NCBI GenBank assembly: GCA_021776055.1
Contig: JAJFGP010000053.1
Coordinates: forward strand, 1-42,053
DNA length: 42,053 nt
Reading direction: 5' to 3'
Origin: Kiloniellaceae bacterium
Lineage (GTDB): Bacteria > Pseudomonadota > Alphaproteobacteria > Kiloniellales > J153
Part shown: piece by piece, positions 24,389 to 35,263 of the stretch
How positions within the stretch are numbered: the first letter of the stretch is position 1
Layout of the letters: each line of letters starts with the position of its first letter
The notes under the pieces: generated by a model
What the model was told of the DNA's origin: nothing
The model's database searches: none
What the model saw: only the letters and a program-made list of their open reading frames with translations
Made by a program: the position numbers and the translations under genes

Positions 24389-25141
24389 ATGAACGAAGCC
24401 GGAGTTTTGCTGGTCACCGGCGGCGGCCGGGGGATTGGTGCCGCTACCGCGCGCCTGGCGGCGCAGCGGGGCTATGCGGTCTGCGCCAACTATCTGAGCA
24501 ATAGCCGCGCTGCCGATGCGCTCGTCGGCGATATCACGGCGGCCGGTGGTCGCGCCATCGCCGTGCAGGGGGATGTTTGCGACGAGGCCGATGTGGAGCG
24601 GATGTTCGAGCGAACCCAGGCCGAGCTGGGTCCGGTGACGGCACTGGTCAACAACGCCGGCTTGACCGGCTTGATCTCGCGCCTGGATGAAGCCGAGACC
24701 GAGACCTTGCGCCATACAATCGATGTCAACGTGATGGGCACGCTGCTGTGCTCCCGCGCGGCCGTGCGCCGCATGTCCACCCGGCATGGCGGCTCCGGCG
24801 GGGCCATCGTCAACGTCTCGTCCGGTGCGGCCAGCCTGGGTAGTCCGGGCGAATACGTCTGGTATGCCGCCGCCAAGGGCGCGGTCGATAGCTTCACCAT
24901 CGGTCTTGGCCGCGAGTTGGCCGGCGAGGGCATTCGGGTCAATGCGGTCGCACCCGGCATGACGGCGACCGAGATTCACGCGGCCAGCGGCGATGCCGGG
25001 CGGCTGGAGCGGATCGGTAAGGCGGTGCCTCTGGGCCGTCCGGCTAGTGCCGAGGAGGTGGCCGAGCCCATCCTCTGGTTGCTCTCCGATGCGGCCAGCT
25101 ATATCACGGGCACCATCCTGCGGGTGGCCGGCGGACGGTAG
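24389..25141 (+). CDS. Short-chain dehydrogenase/reductase (FabG/glucose dehydrogenase-like)
   Basis: This is a classical SDR of 250 residues: cofactor motif TGGGRGIGAATARLA (about 10-24), NNAG (about 88-91), catalytic Ser in VSSGAAS and YxxxK as YAAAK, then GIRVNAVAPGMTATEIH and the C-terminal LSDAASYITGTILRVAGGR. The segment ANYLSNSRAAD after beta2 lacks an acidic residue at the end of the strand, which leans towards NADP(H). GGGG precedes the ATG. The substrate is unknown; the neighbour is the SAF-domain oxidoreductase. zapE starts 64 bp downstream. Confidence 0.88.
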   Translation: MNEAGVLLVTGGGRGIGAATARLAAQRGYAVCANYLSNSRAADALVGDITAAGGRAIAVQGDVCDEADVERMFERTQAELGPVTALVNNAGLTGLISRLDEAETETLRHTIDVNVMGTLLCSRAAVRRMSTRHGGSGGAIVNVSSGAASLGSPGEYVWYAAAKGAVDSFTIGLGRELAGEGIRVNAVAPGMTATEIHAASGDAGRLERIGKAVPLGRPASAEEVAEPILWLLSDAASYITGTILRVAGGR

Positions 25142-25205
25142 GAAAACAGCATATCGGTCGCATTGTCAGCACTTTCGTAACCTGCCCCGAGATACACCAA
25201 GCCCC

Positions 25206-26354
25206 ATGACAGACGGACCAATGTCCGCCTTTCGCGCCAAGCGGCGGGCGGGAAGACTCGAACCTAGCCCGGCACAGGACGAGGCCGCGCACAAGCTGCA
25301 AGCCCTGCACGAGGCGCTGGCTGGCTACGACCCGCCGGCGCGGCGCAACGGCTTGGCGAGTATGCTCGGGCGCCGTGCCGAGGTGCCCTGCGGTCTCTAC
25401 ATCCATGGGCCGGTCGGCACGGGCAAGTCCATGCTCATGGATATTTTCTTTGAAACCGCGCCGGTTGCGGCCAAGCGGCGGGTGCATTTCCATGCCTTCA
25501 TGCAGGAGGTGCACGAACGTCTGCACGCCTGGCGCCAGGAAAGCCGTGGAAAGCAAGCCGATCCGCTGCCCCGCCTGGCCGATGCGATGGCGGCGGAAGC
25601 CTGGCTCCTATGCTTCGATGAATTTCATGTGGTCAACATCGCCGATGCCATGATCCTCGGTCGCCTGTTCACCACCCTGTTCGAGCGCGGCGTGGTGGTG
25701 GTTGCCACCTCGAATACGGCCCCCGACCGGCTCTATGAGGATGGTTTGCAGCGGGACAACTTTCTCCCCTTCATCGATCTGCTGTGCGAACGCCTGGAGG
25801 TTGTCGAACTGGGCGGCCTCGACTATCGGCGCCAAGGCGACGATGCTCTGGCGGTCTATCACACACCGCTCGGGCCCGCCGCCACCAAGGCGCTCGGTGA
25901 AGCTTTTGACCGGCTGACCGATGGCGCCAAGGGTGAATCGGTTGCGCTGACCGTGAAGGGCCGGAAGTTGAAACTGCCGCTGGCGGCGGATGGAGTTGTT
26001 CGCGCCGGCTTTGCGGATGTGTGCGGCCGGGCCTTGGGTGCGGCCGATTATCTGGCCATCGCGCGCCGATTTCATACGCTGATCCTCAACGATGTTCCGC
26101 TGATGACACCGGACCTTCGCAACGAAGCGCGCCGCTTCATGACGTTGATCGATGCGCTCTACGAGCATCGAGTGAATCTCGTCATATCGGCGGATGCGGC
26201 GCCGGATGCGCTCTATCCCGAGGGTCATGGCGCGGAAGAATTTCAACGCACGGCTTCACGCCTTATCGAAATGCAATCGCGTGCCTACATACAAGAGCCG
26301 CACAGCCGCCGCGCTCTACGCCGCGGCCTTGCCCGTGCTCCGAAATCGGAGTAG
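25206..26354 (+). CDS. zapE: Cell division protein ZapE (AFG1-like ATPase)
   Basis: ZapE/AFG1 is a P-loop ATPase linked to Z-ring remodelling in E. coli and to mitochondrial protein quality control in eukaryotes. From ATG 25206 the product is 382 residues. Walker A is HGPVGTGKSM (67-76), Walker B LLCFDEFHV (134-142), followed by the family's NIADAMILGRLFTTLFERGVVVVATSN and an arginine-containing DLRNEARRFMTLIDALYEHRVNLVIS near the C-terminus. An in-frame extension back to 24993 overlaps the SDR and is not credible. It is followed 57 bp later by mdh, a pairing common in alphaproteobacteria. Confidence 0.93.
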   Translation: MTDGPMSAFRAKRRAGRLEPSPAQDEAAHKLQALHEALAGYDPPARRNGLASMLGRRAEVPCGLYIHGPVGTGKSMLMDIFFETAPVAAKRRVHFHAFMQEVHERLHAWRQESRGKQADPLPRLADAMAAEAWLLCFDEFHVVNIADAMILGRLFTTLFERGVVVVATSNTAPDRLYEDGLQRDNFLPFIDLLCERLEVVELGGLDYRRQGDDALAVYHTPLGPAATKALGEAFDRLTDGAKGESVALTVKGRKLKLPLAADGVVRAGFADVCGRALGAADYLAIARRFHTLILNDVPLMTPDLRNEARRFMTLIDALYEHRVNLVISADAAPDALYPEGHGAEEFQRTASRLIEMQSRAYIQEPHSRRALRRGLARAPKSE

Positions 26355-26393
26355 GTAAATTCCGCTTCCACAAAGCGTTTCGCCATTCGCTAA

Positions 26394-27428
<1,035 letters not shown>

Positions 27429-27447
27429 CCTCGATCGCGGTCGGCTC

Positions 27448-27511
27448 TCATGTACAGGCACATGATCGACTGTAGGTTGCGCCACCGTCACCGGCTGCTA
27501 GAGTGCCGGTG
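27448..27511. promoter_or_regulatory. Two inverted repeats between mdh and sucC
   Basis: TCATGT (27448-27453) pairs with ACATGA (27460-27465) over 6 nt. CACCGGC (27489-27495) pairs with GCCGGTG (27505-27511) over 9 nt. The first could be an operator. The second is a possible RNA hairpin, but the T-run (27529-27533) is too far off for a classical terminator. Confidence 0.35.
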
Positions 27512-27556
27512 GCCGCTGCGCCGCCGATTTTTCATCACAACAGCAAACGATCTTCC

Positions 27557-28753
27557 ATGAACATTCATGAATACCAGGCCAAAAGCCTGCTGACGAAATT
27601 TGGCGTTGCCGTGCCGCGCGGCACCGTGGCCTTCACGGCGGCGGAGGCGGAAAAGGCAGCCCGCGATCTGGGCGGCAAGATCTGGGTCGTGAAATCCCAG
27701 ATTCACGCCGGTGGCCGCGGCGCCGGAAAATTCCAGGATGATCCCAACGGCGCCGGCGGTGTGCGCCTGAGTAAATCGGTTGAGGAAGTGACGCAGAACG
27801 CTGGCCAGATGCTGGGCCACGTGCTGATCACCAAGCAGACCGGCCCGGCGGGCAAGCTGGTCCAGCGCCTCTATATCGAAGAAGGCTGCGACATCAAGCG
27901 CGAGCTTTACCTCGGCATGCTGGTGGACCGTGCCACCAGCCGGATTACCATCATGGCCTCGACCGAGGGCGGTATGGAGATCGAGGAGGTAGCGGCGAAG
28001 ACGCCGGAGAAAATCCTCAAGCTGGCCATCGATCCGGCCACCGGCATCATGCCTTTCCATGGACGCAAGATCGCGTTCGGCCTTGGTCTCGAGGGCAAGC
28101 AGGTGGGTGCCGCGGTCAAGTTCATCGCCGCCATGTACCGCGCCTTTACCGAACTGGATGCCAGCATCGTCGAGATCAATCCGCTGGTCATTACCGGCGC
28201 CGGCGAGGTGATCGCCCTCGACGCCAAGATGAATTTCGATGACAACGCCCTCTATCGCCACCCGGACGTCGCCGAGATGCGCGACGAGTCCGAGGAGGAC
28301 CCGATGGAGATGGAGGCGGCGAAACACGAGCTTAACTACATCAAGCTGGATGGCTCGATCGGCTGCATGGTCAACGGCGCCGGTCTGGCCATGGCGACCA
28401 TGGACATCATCAAGCTGCACGGCAGTGCGCCGGCCAACTTTCTCGACGTGGGCGGCGGCGCTACCAAGGAACGGGTGACCTCCGCCTTCAAGATCATCCT
28501 CTCCGATCCCAACGTGAAGGGCATTCTGGTCAACATTTTCGGCGGCATCATGCGCTGCGATGTGATCGCCGAAGGCGTCGTCGCGGCGGCGCGCGAGGTC
28601 TCGTTGCGGGTGCCGTTGGTGGTGCGTTTGGAAGGGACGAACGTGGAATTGGGCAAGAAGATCATGGCGGAGTCGGGCTTGCCCATCATCTCCGCCGATG
28701 ACTTGGGCGATGCCGCCGCGAAGGTGGTGCGCGCGGTGAAGGAGGCGGCATAG
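27557..28753 (+). CDS. sucC: Succinyl-CoA synthetase beta subunit SucC
   Basis: SucC is the ATP-grasp subunit that, with SucD, converts succinyl-CoA to succinate with substrate-level phosphorylation. The product has 398 residues from ATG 27557, starting [78 protein letters not shown] and [23 protein letters not shown] are diagnostic, as is [17 protein letters not shown]. An upstream in-frame extension to 27503 is unsupported. sucD follows its TAG with no gap. Confidence 0.97.
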   Translation: MNIHEYQAKSLLTKFGVAVPRGTVAFTAAEAEKAARDLGGKIWVVKSQIHAGGRGAGKFQDDPNGAGGVRLSKSVEEVTQNAGQMLGHVLITKQTGPAGKLVQRLYIEEGCDIKRELYLGMLVDRATSRITIMASTEGGMEIEEVAAKTPEKILKLAIDPATGIMPFHGRKIAFGLGLEGKQVGAAVKFIAAMYRAFTELDASIVEINPLVITGAGEVIALDAKMNFDDNALYRHPDVAEMRDESEEDPMEMEAAKHELNYIKLDGSIGCMVNGAGLAMATMDIIKLHGSAPANFLDVGGGATKERVTSAFKIILSDPNVKGILVNIFGGIMRCDVIAEGVVAAAREVSLRVPLVVRLEGTNVELGKKIMAESGLPIISADDLGDAAAKVVRAVKEAA

Positions 28754-29629
28754 ATGGCGGTTCTCGTCGGCAAAGAGACCAAGGTCATCTGTCAGGGCTT
28801 CACCGGCTCGCAGGGCACCTTCCATTCCGAGCAAGCGGTCGCCTATGGCACGCGCATGGTCGGCGGTGTAACGCCCGGCAAGGGCGGCGGTACGCATTTG
28901 GACCTACCGGTCTTCGATACGGTCGATGAGGCGGTGCGGGTGACCGGCGCGCAGGCCTCGGTCATCTATGTCCCGCCGCCGTTTGCCGGCGATGCCATCG
29001 TTGAGGCGATCGATGCGGGTATCGCCCTGGTGGTGTGCATCACCGAGGGGATCCCGGTCCTCGACATGCTCAAGGTCAAGCGGGCGCTGGAGGGGTCGTC
29101 GACCCGGCTGATCGGGCCCAATTGCCCCGGTATCATCACGCCAGGCGAGTGCAAAATCGGCATCATGCCCGGCCATATTCACAAACGCGGCCGTATCGGC
29201 ATTGTTTCCCGCTCCGGAACGCTTACGTACGAGGCTGTGGCGCAGACCACGGCGGCTGGCCTGGGTCAGACCACCTGCATCGGCATTGGCGGCGATCCCA
29301 TCAACGGCACCAATTTCGTCGATTGCCTGGATATATTTCTCGCCGATCCGGAGACCGAAGGCATCATCATGATCGGCGAGATCGGCGGTTCCGCCGAGGA
29401 GGAGGCAGCGGCCTTCTACACGGCATCGAAGACAAAAAAGCCCATGGCGGGCTTTATTGCCGGCGTGACGGCTCCGCCGGGCCGGCGCATGGGTCATGCG
29501 GGCGCCATCATCGCCGGTGGCAAAGGTGGTGCCGGCGACAAGATAGAAGCGCTGAATTCCGCCGGAATCCGGGTCGCCGATTCGCCGGCGGCGCTGGGGA
29601 CGACCATGATGGCGGCCATGGGCGCCTGA
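28754..29629 (+). CDS. sucD: Succinyl-CoA synthetase alpha subunit SucD
   Basis: SucD carries the phosphohistidine intermediate and the CoA-binding Rossmann domain. [28 protein letters not shown] gives the CoA site. [63 protein letters not shown] and [14 protein letters not shown] are diagnostic. The phosphorylated histidine is His248 in [10 protein letters not shown]. The length of 291 is normal. It begins directly after the sucC stop, so the two are surely co-translated. sucA is 118 bp downstream. Confidence 0.97.
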   Translation: MAVLVGKETKVICQGFTGSQGTFHSEQAVAYGTRMVGGVTPGKGGGTHLDLPVFDTVDEAVRVTGAQASVIYVPPPFAGDAIVEAIDAGIALVVCITEGIPVLDMLKVKRALEGSSTRLIGPNCPGIITPGECKIGIMPGHIHKRGRIGIVSRSGTLTYEAVAQTTAAGLGQTTCIGIGGDPINGTNFVDCLDIFLADPETEGIIMIGEIGGSAEEEAAAFYTASKTKKPMAGFIAGVTAPPGRRMGHAGAIIAGGKGGAGDKIEALNSAGIRVADSPAALGTTMMAAMGA

Positions 29630-29658
29630 GCGTGCAACGGGATGGCGGTGTGATTTAC

Positions 29659-29676
29659 GCAAATCTAGGGATTTGC
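29659..29676. promoter_or_regulatory. Inverted repeat upstream of sucA
   Basis: GCAAATC (29659-29665) and GATTTGC (29670-29676) form a perfect 7-bp inverted repeat around TAGG, in the 118-bp sucD-sucA gap. It may be an operator or a short RNA hairpin. Confidence 0.35.
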
Positions 29677-29747
29677 AGGTCAGGATCGGGTCCTTAGCGC
29701 AATTGGCGGTCCCGCCGGGCCGACCCCAAGCCGGATCATAGCGAGAT

Positions 29748-32708
29748 ATGGCGAATAGCACTCCAGAGCAAAATTCCGTCCTTTTCGGCCCTAACGCGAA
29801 GTTCATTGCCGATCTTTACGCCCGCTTTGCTGAGGATCCGGGCTCGGTGGACGCTTCCTGGCAAGGTTTCTTTCGCGAGCTGAACGATGATGCCCGCGCC
29901 GTTATCGAGGAGTTGCGCGGCGCCAGTTGGACGCCGAAGACGCTTGCCGATGTAAACGGCCATGGTGAGGGCTGGTCGGCCGAGGAAGCGCCGACCACGG
30001 GCGCGGTCGCGGCCGGTGTTGCCGGTGGCCTCGATATCACGGCCGACGATGTTCGCGCTGCGACAATCGATTCGATCCGGGCCCTGATGCTTATCCGTGC
30101 CTACCGCGTGCGCGGTCATCTGGAGGCCGATCTCGACCCCTTGGGCCTGAAGCCGATCGAGCCGCACCCCGAGCTCGATCCGACCAGTTACGGCTTCACC
30201 GAAGCGGATTTCGACCGCCCCATCTTCATCAATCACGTGCTTGGCCTGGAAGTCGCCACTTTGCGCGAAATCCTGGCCGCGGTGCGGGCCACGTACTGTG
30301 GCCGCATCGGTGTCGAGTTCATGCATATCCAGGACCCGGAACAAAAAGCCTGGGTCCAGGAACGCATCGAGTCGATTCACAATCAGACGAGCTTCACCGA
30401 AGCCGGTAAGCGCGCCATCCTCGAAAGCCTGACGTCCGCCGAGGTTTTCGAGCGGTTTCTCGATAAGAAGTATACGGGCACCAAGCGCTTCGGCCTCGAC
30501 GGCGGCGAATCCATGATCCCGGCGCTGGAGCAGATTCTCAAGCGCGGCGGCCAGCTTGGTCTAAAAGAGGTGGTCATCGGCATGCCGCACCGGGGCCGGC
30601 TGAACGTGCTCGCCAATTTCATGGGCAAGCCGTTCTCGGCCATCTTCTCGGAATTTCAGGGCGGCGCGGCCAATCCCGAGGACGTTGGTGGCTCGGGCGA
30701 TGTGAAGTACCATCTGGGCACCTCGTCGGACCGCGAGTTCGACGGCAATACGGTGCACCTCTCGCTTACCGCCAACCCATCGCATCTGGAGGCGGTTGAT
30801 CCGGTGGTGGTCGGCAAGGTGCGCGCCAAGCAGGTGCAGCGCCAGGACACCGATCGGACTCAGGTCATGGGTCTGCTCATGCACGGCGATGCGGCCTTTG
30901 CCGGCCAGGGATTGGTGGCCGAAACCCTCGATCTATCCGAGCTCAAGGGTTATCGCATCGGCGGCACCATCCACTTCATCGTCAACAACCAGATCGGCTT
31001 TACCACCAACCCGATCAACTCCCGCTCCGGGCCCTATTGCTCGGAGGTGGCGAAGATGGTTCAGGCGCCGATCCTGCACGTCAATGGCGACGACCCGGAA
31101 TCGGTGGTGCACGTGGCGCGTATCGCCGCCGAGTTTCGGCAGACGTTCAAGAAAGACATCGTCATCGATATGTTTTGCTACCGGCGCCATGGCCACAACG
31201 AGGGCGACGAGCCGGCCTTTACCCAGCCGCTGATGTACAAGCGGATCAAGACGCACCCCTCGACCCGCGAAATTTATGCCAAACGTCTGGTTGCCGAAGG
31301 AGTGCTCAGCCAAGAGCAAGCCGATGGCGTGGCGGCCGATTGGCACGCGCGTCTGGAAGACGAATTTGCGGCGGCGAACGCCTACAAGCCAAACAAGGCC
31401 GACTGGTTGGAAGGTGTTTGGTCGGGCTTCGACACGGCGCGTGGCTTCGATGCCCGGCGCGGCAAAACCGAGGTGCCGATTAAGACGCTGAAAGAGGTCG
31501 GCGCGGCGCTGGTCCGCTATCCGGATGGTTTCAACGTCAACCGCAAGATCCTCCGTTTGCTCGATGCCAAGAAAAAGATGTTTGAAACCGGTGTCGGCTT
31601 CGACTGGGCCCTTGGCGAGGCGCTGGCGTTCGCCACCTTATTGATCGAAGGACACCCGGTCCGACTTTCCGGCCAGGATTCCATGCGCGGTACCTTTTCC
31701 CACCGGCATGCGGCGTTCGTCGACCAGGAGACGGAGGCGCGCTATTTTCCGGCTAACCACGTCCGGGCCGAGCAAAAACACATCGAGGTCATCGAAAGCC
31801 CCTTGAGCGAGGTGGCGGTGCTCGGCTTCGAATACGGCTATTCCCTGGCCGAGCCGCAAGCCTTGGTCATCTGGGAGGCGCAGTTCGGCGATTTCGCCAA
31901 CGGTGCGCAGATCATCATCGATCAGTTCATAGCCTCGGGCGAATCCAAGTGGCTGCGCATGTCGGGTTTGGTCATGCTGTTGCCGCACGGTTACGAAGGC
32001 CAGGGGCCGGAACATTCCTCGGCCCGCCTCGAGCGGTTCCTGCAGCTATGCGGCGAGGACAACATACAGGTGGTCAATTGCACCACCCCGGCGAATTTCT
32101 TCCACGTGCTGCGCCGGCAACTGCACCGCAAGTTCCGCAAGCCGCTGATCGTCATGACTCCCAAGTCCCTGTTGCGGCACAAGCGGGCGGTTTCCAACTT
32201 GGTCGACTTCGGCCCCGGATCAACCTTTCACCGGGTCATGCATTGCGACGAGGTGCCGAGCGATCCAAAGGACGCCAAGCAGGTGGTGCTATGTTCCGGC
32301 AGGGTCTACTACGATCTTCTGGAAGAGCGCGAGAAGCGCGGCGTTACCGATGTGCATTTCCTGCGCCTCGAGCAGATCTATCCATTTCCGGCAGATGCCC
32401 TCATCAGCGAGTTGGAGCCGTATCGTCATTGCCACATCGTCTGGTGCCAGGAAGAGCCGCGCAATATGGGTGCCTGGAGCTTCGTGGCCGACTTCATGGA
32501 AGACATCGGTGCCGCGGTGGGAGCCATGCATCCGCGGCCGCGTTATGCCGGCCGGCCGTCGGCCGCCTCGCCGGCCACCGGCTCGGCCAAGCGGCACCAA
32601 GCGGAGCAGGCGCGACTGATTGACGATGCGCTGACCATCGGCAAGCCGCACCTAAGCCGCATTGCCACACGCAAGGCCGAGGAAACCGCGGCGAAGGCAC
32701 GTAAATAG
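29748..32708 (+). CDS. sucA: 2-oxoglutarate dehydrogenase E1 component SucA
   Basis: E1o is the thiamine-diphosphate enzyme that decarboxylates 2-oxoglutarate and succinylates the lipoyl arm of E2. At 986 residues it is normal in size. The N-terminal E2-binding segment has FIADLYARFAEDPGSVDASWQGFF. Then come LMLIRAYRVRGHLEADLDPLG, GMPHRGRLNVLANFMGKP, the ThDP/Mg region NNQIGFTTNP and FCYRRHGHNEGDEPAFTQPLMY, the pyrimidine-fold segment SGQDSMRGTFSHRHA, and near the end EEPRNMGAWSFV with RPRYAGRPSAASPATGS. sucB begins 16 bp after the stop. Confidence 0.97.
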   Translation: MANSTPEQNSVLFGPNAKFIADLYARFAEDPGSVDASWQGFFRELNDDARAVIEELRGASWTPKTLADVNGHGEGWSAEEAPTTGAVAAGVAGGLDITADDVRAATIDSIRALMLIRAYRVRGHLEADLDPLGLKPIEPHPELDPTSYGFTEADFDRPIFINHVLGLEVATLREILAAVRATYCGRIGVEFMHIQDPEQKAWVQERIESIHNQTSFTEAGKRAILESLTSAEVFERFLDKKYTGTKRFGLDGGESMIPALEQILKRGGQLGLKEVVIGMPHRGRLNVLANFMGKPFSAIFSEFQGGAANPEDVGGSGDVKYHLGTSSDREFDGNTVHLSLTANPSHLEAVDPVVVGKVRAKQVQRQDTDRTQVMGLLMHGDAAFAGQGLVAETLDLSELKGYRIGGTIHFIVNNQIGFTTNPINSRSGPYCSEVAKMVQAPILHVNGDDPESVVHVARIAAEFRQTFKKDIVIDMFCYRRHGHNEGDEPAFTQPLMYKRIKTHPSTREIYAKRLVAEGVLSQEQADGVAADWHARLEDEFAAANAYKPNKADWLEGVWSGFDTARGFDARRGKTEVPIKTLKEVGAALVRYPDGFNVNRKILRLLDAKKKMFETGVGFDWALGEALAFATLLIEGHPVRLSGQDSMRGTFSHRHAAFVDQETEARYFPANHVRAEQKHIEVIESPLSEVAVLGFEYGYSLAEPQALVIWEAQFGDFANGAQIIIDQFIASGESKWLRMSGLVMLLPHGYEGQGPEHSSARLERFLQLCGEDNIQVVNCTTPANFFHVLRRQLHRKFRKPLIVMTPKSLLRHKRAVSNLVDFGPGSTFHRVMHCDEVPSDPKDAKQVVLCSGRVYYDLLEEREKRGVTDVHFLRLEQIYPFPADALISELEPYRHCHIVWCQEEPRNMGAWSFVADFMEDIGAAVGAMHPRPRYAGRPSAASPATGSAKRHQAEQARLIDDALTIGKPHLSRIATRKAEETAAKARK

Positions 32709-32724
32709 GACGGGATAAGCGAGA

Positions 32725-33981
32725 ATGACGACGGATATCGTAGTACCCACCTTGGGCGAATCGGTCACCGAAGCAACGGTGGCGCAATGGCTAAAGCAGC
32801 CGGGCGAAGCCGTACAGGTGGACGATCCGCTCGTCGAGCTGGAAACCGACAAGGTCACTCTCGAGGTCAATGCGTCCACCGCGGGCGTTCTCAACGAGGT
32901 GCTGGCGGGTGAAGGCGATAGTGTCGAGGTGGGGGCCATCCTGGGGCGCATCGGCGAGGGCGCGGCCACTGCGCAACCGGCCGCTGCCAAGGCTCCGGCT
33001 CCTACCAAAGCGGCGCCCGCTCCCGCTCCCGCTAGTGCGGCGCCCACAAAAGTAGCGGAGGCCGCTGATGGCGGTGCGGCCGGGTCGCTGTCACCGGCGG
33101 TGCGCAAGCTGATCGACGACAATGCCCTGGATGCGCGCCAGATTTCTGGCAGCGGCAAAGACGGGCGGATTACCAAAGAAGACGTGCTGGCCAGCATTTC
33201 CGGGGCGAACGGAAAAGGTGCGCCCGCGGCCAAGGCTCCAGCAGCACCGCCGGCCGCGCCACAGCCGGCGACCGCGGCGGGGCCGCGCGAGGAACGCGTG
33301 CGTATGACACGGCTGCGCAAACGCATCGCCGAGCGTTTGAAGGAGGCGCAGAACACCGCAGCCATGCTCACCACCTTTAACGAGGCGGATATGGGCGCGG
33401 TCATGGAATTGCGCAAACGCTACCGTGATAGCTTCGAGCGCCGGCATGGCGTGCGCCTCGGCTTCATGGCCTTCTTCACCAAGGCGGCGGTGGCGGCGCT
33501 GAAGGAAATCCCGGCGGTAAACGCCGAGGTCGACGGCGATGAACTGGTCTACAAGAATCATTACGACATCGGCATCGCCGTCGGCACGCCGCAGGGCCTG
33601 GTGGTTCCCGTGGTCCGCGATGCGGATCGGTTGGGTTTCGCCGAGATCGAAAAGACCATCGGGGCGCTGGGCCGTAAGGCCCGCGACGGCAAGCTTTCCA
33701 TCGACGAGATGAGCGGCGGCACCTTCACCATCACCAACGGTGGCGTCTACGGCTCGCTCAACTCGACGCCGATCCTCAATCCGCCGCAGTCGGGCATCCT
33801 CGGCCTGCACAAGATCCAAGAGCGGCCGGTCGCCGTCGATGGCGAGGTCCGCATTCGGCCGATGATGTATCTGGCGCTTTCCTATGATCATCGGGTCATC
33901 GATGGACGCGAGGCGGTTACCTTCCTGGTTCGCGTGAAGGAATTTATCGAGGATCCGGAGCGCCTGTTGCTCGACGTGTAA
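32725..33981 (+). CDS. sucB: 2-oxoglutarate dehydrogenase E2 component (dihydrolipoyl succinyltransferase) SucB
   Basis: E2o forms the core of the complex and transfers succinyl to CoA. The lipoyl domain (1-76) has the lipoylated Lys43 in [10 protein letters not shown]. An Ala/Pro linker (about 78-112) leads to the peripheral-subunit-binding domain [33 protein letters not shown] (part of 113-150), then a second Ala/Pro linker. The catalytic domain starts [20 protein letters not shown] and ends with the His389/Asp393 motif [13 protein letters not shown] and [12 protein letters not shown]. The total of 418 is typical. Instead of lpdA, the next gene 12 bp downstream is a Na+/H+ antiporter; lpdA comes 2.8 kb later. 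Confidence 0.97.
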   Translation: MTTDIVVPTLGESVTEATVAQWLKQPGEAVQVDDPLVELETDKVTLEVNASTAGVLNEVLAGEGDSVEVGAILGRIGEGAATAQPAAAKAPAPTKAAPAPAPASAAPTKVAEAADGGAAGSLSPAVRKLIDDNALDARQISGSGKDGRITKEDVLASISGANGKGAPAAKAPAAPPAAPQPATAAGPREERVRMTRLRKRIAERLKEAQNTAAMLTTFNEADMGAVMELRKRYRDSFERRHGVRLGFMAFFTKAAVAALKEIPAVNAEVDGDELVYKNHYDIGIAVGTPQGLVVPVVRDADRLGFAEIEKTIGALGRKARDGKLSIDEMSGGTFTITNGGVYGSLNSTPILNPPQSGILGLHKIQERPVAVDGEVRIRPMMYLALSYDHRVIDGREAVTFLVRVKEFIEDPERLLLDV

Positions 33982-33993
33982 CGGCACCTCATC

Positions 33994-35262
33994 ATGACCC
34001 CGATCGACGTTGCCGCCATTCTCGTCGTCCTTGCGGCGGTGTTCGGCTATGTGAACTATCGGGTCATCGGCCTGCCGCATGCCATGGGGCTGACGATCAT
34101 GGGGGCGGTTGCCTCGATTGCCGTCGTTGTCGTCGATGCGATGGCGCCGAATCTCGGTCTCGGCCATGCGGTGCGGGCCTTCTTCGTCGGCATCGACTTC
34201 CGCACGGCCTTGATGGACGGCATGCTGGCGTTCCTGCTTTTTGCCGGCGCGCTGCACGTGGATCTGTCGCTTATCCTCCGGCGCAAATGGACGATCCTGT
34301 CCCTGGCGACCGTCGGCGTATTGATCTCCACCGTCCTTATCGGAGTCGGGTTCAAGGGTTTGAGCCTGCTCCTGGGTCTCGAGGTGCCGCTGATTTGGTG
34401 CCTGGTGTTTGGCGCCTTGATCAGCCCGACGGATCCGGTGGCCGTGCTCGGTATTCTGAAATCCGCCAAGGTCCCGGCGTCGCTGGAGGCAAAGGTCGCC
34501 GGTGAAAGCCTGTTCAATGACGGGGTGGGGGTCGTGGTCTTTTCGATCTTGCTCGCCGCGGCCGCGGGTGCCGGCGACTTTTCGATCGTGCACGCCGTCG
34601 AGCTGTTCCTGCTGGAAGCGGTGGGTGGTGCTGTATTCGGTCTGGTTCTCGGTTGGGTCGGCTTCAGGGCTATGAAAGGCATCGATGAGCACAACCTGGA
34701 AGTCCTCATCACCCTAGCCATGGTCATGGGTGGCTATGCTCTGGCACAGGCCATACACGTCAGCGGACCGGTCGCCATGGCGGTTGCCGGTTTGTTGATC
34801 GGCAACCACGGGGTGTCCCTGGCCATGAGCGAGCGGACGCGCGAGCACGTGCTGCAGTTCTGGTCGCTTGTCGACGAAATACTAAACTCCGTCCTGTTCC
34901 TGTTGATCGGGCTCGAGGTGATCGCCATTGCCGTGCAGGGGGCCTATCTGGTCGCCGGTATCGCGTCGATTGTCCTGGTTCTCGTCGCGCGGGCCATTGC
35001 CGTTGGCCTGCCTATGGCGGCGTTGAGCCGGCTATCGCCGTTTACCCGCGGCGCTTACCCGGTGATGGTCTGGGGTGGATTGCGCGGCGGTATCTCCATC
35101 GCGCTGGCCCTGGCTCTGCCGGAGGGACCCATGAAAGATTTGATCCTCACGGCCACCTATGTCGTCGTCGTGTTCTCGGTTGTTGTCCAAGGTGCAACGG
35201 TCGGCAAGGTGGCCCGGCGCGTTCTTTCCGGGGCGGTCGACGCCGATAACCGGGAAATTTAA
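33994..35262 (+). CDS. CPA1-family Na+/H+ antiporter (NhaP-like)
   Basis: This 422-residue integral membrane protein has about 12 hydrophobic helices and ends soon after the last, lacking the long cytoplasmic C-terminus of many NhaP proteins. Diagnostic segments are LIWCLVFGALISPTDPVAVLGILKSAKVPASLEAKVAGESLFNDGVGVVVF (split over helices 5-6; ion-binding TDP and the essential ND of FND) and VMVWGGLRGGISIALALALPEG. It would exchange cytoplasmic Na+ or K+ for H+. It begins 12 bp after sucB, so it could be read from the suc operon. Its stop faces that of the methyltransferase gene 1 bp away on the other strand. Confidence 0.92.
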   Translation: MTPIDVAAILVVLAAVFGYVNYRVIGLPHAMGLTIMGAVASIAVVVVDAMAPNLGLGHAVRAFFVGIDFRTALMDGMLAFLLFAGALHVDLSLILRRKWTILSLATVGVLISTVLIGVGFKGLSLLLGLEVPLIWCLVFGALISPTDPVAVLGILKSAKVPASLEAKVAGESLFNDGVGVVVFSILLAAAAGAGDFSIVHAVELFLLEAVGGAVFGLVLGWVGFRAMKGIDEHNLEVLITLAMVMGGYALAQAIHVSGPVAMAVAGLLIGNHGVSLAMSERTREHVLQFWSLVDEILNSVLFLLIGLEVIAIAVQGAYLVAGIASIVLVLVARAIAVGLPMAALSRLSPFTRGAYPVMVWGGLRGGISIALALALPEGPMKDLILTATYVVVVFSVVVQGATVGKVARRVLSGAVDADNREI

Positions 35263-35263
35263 G

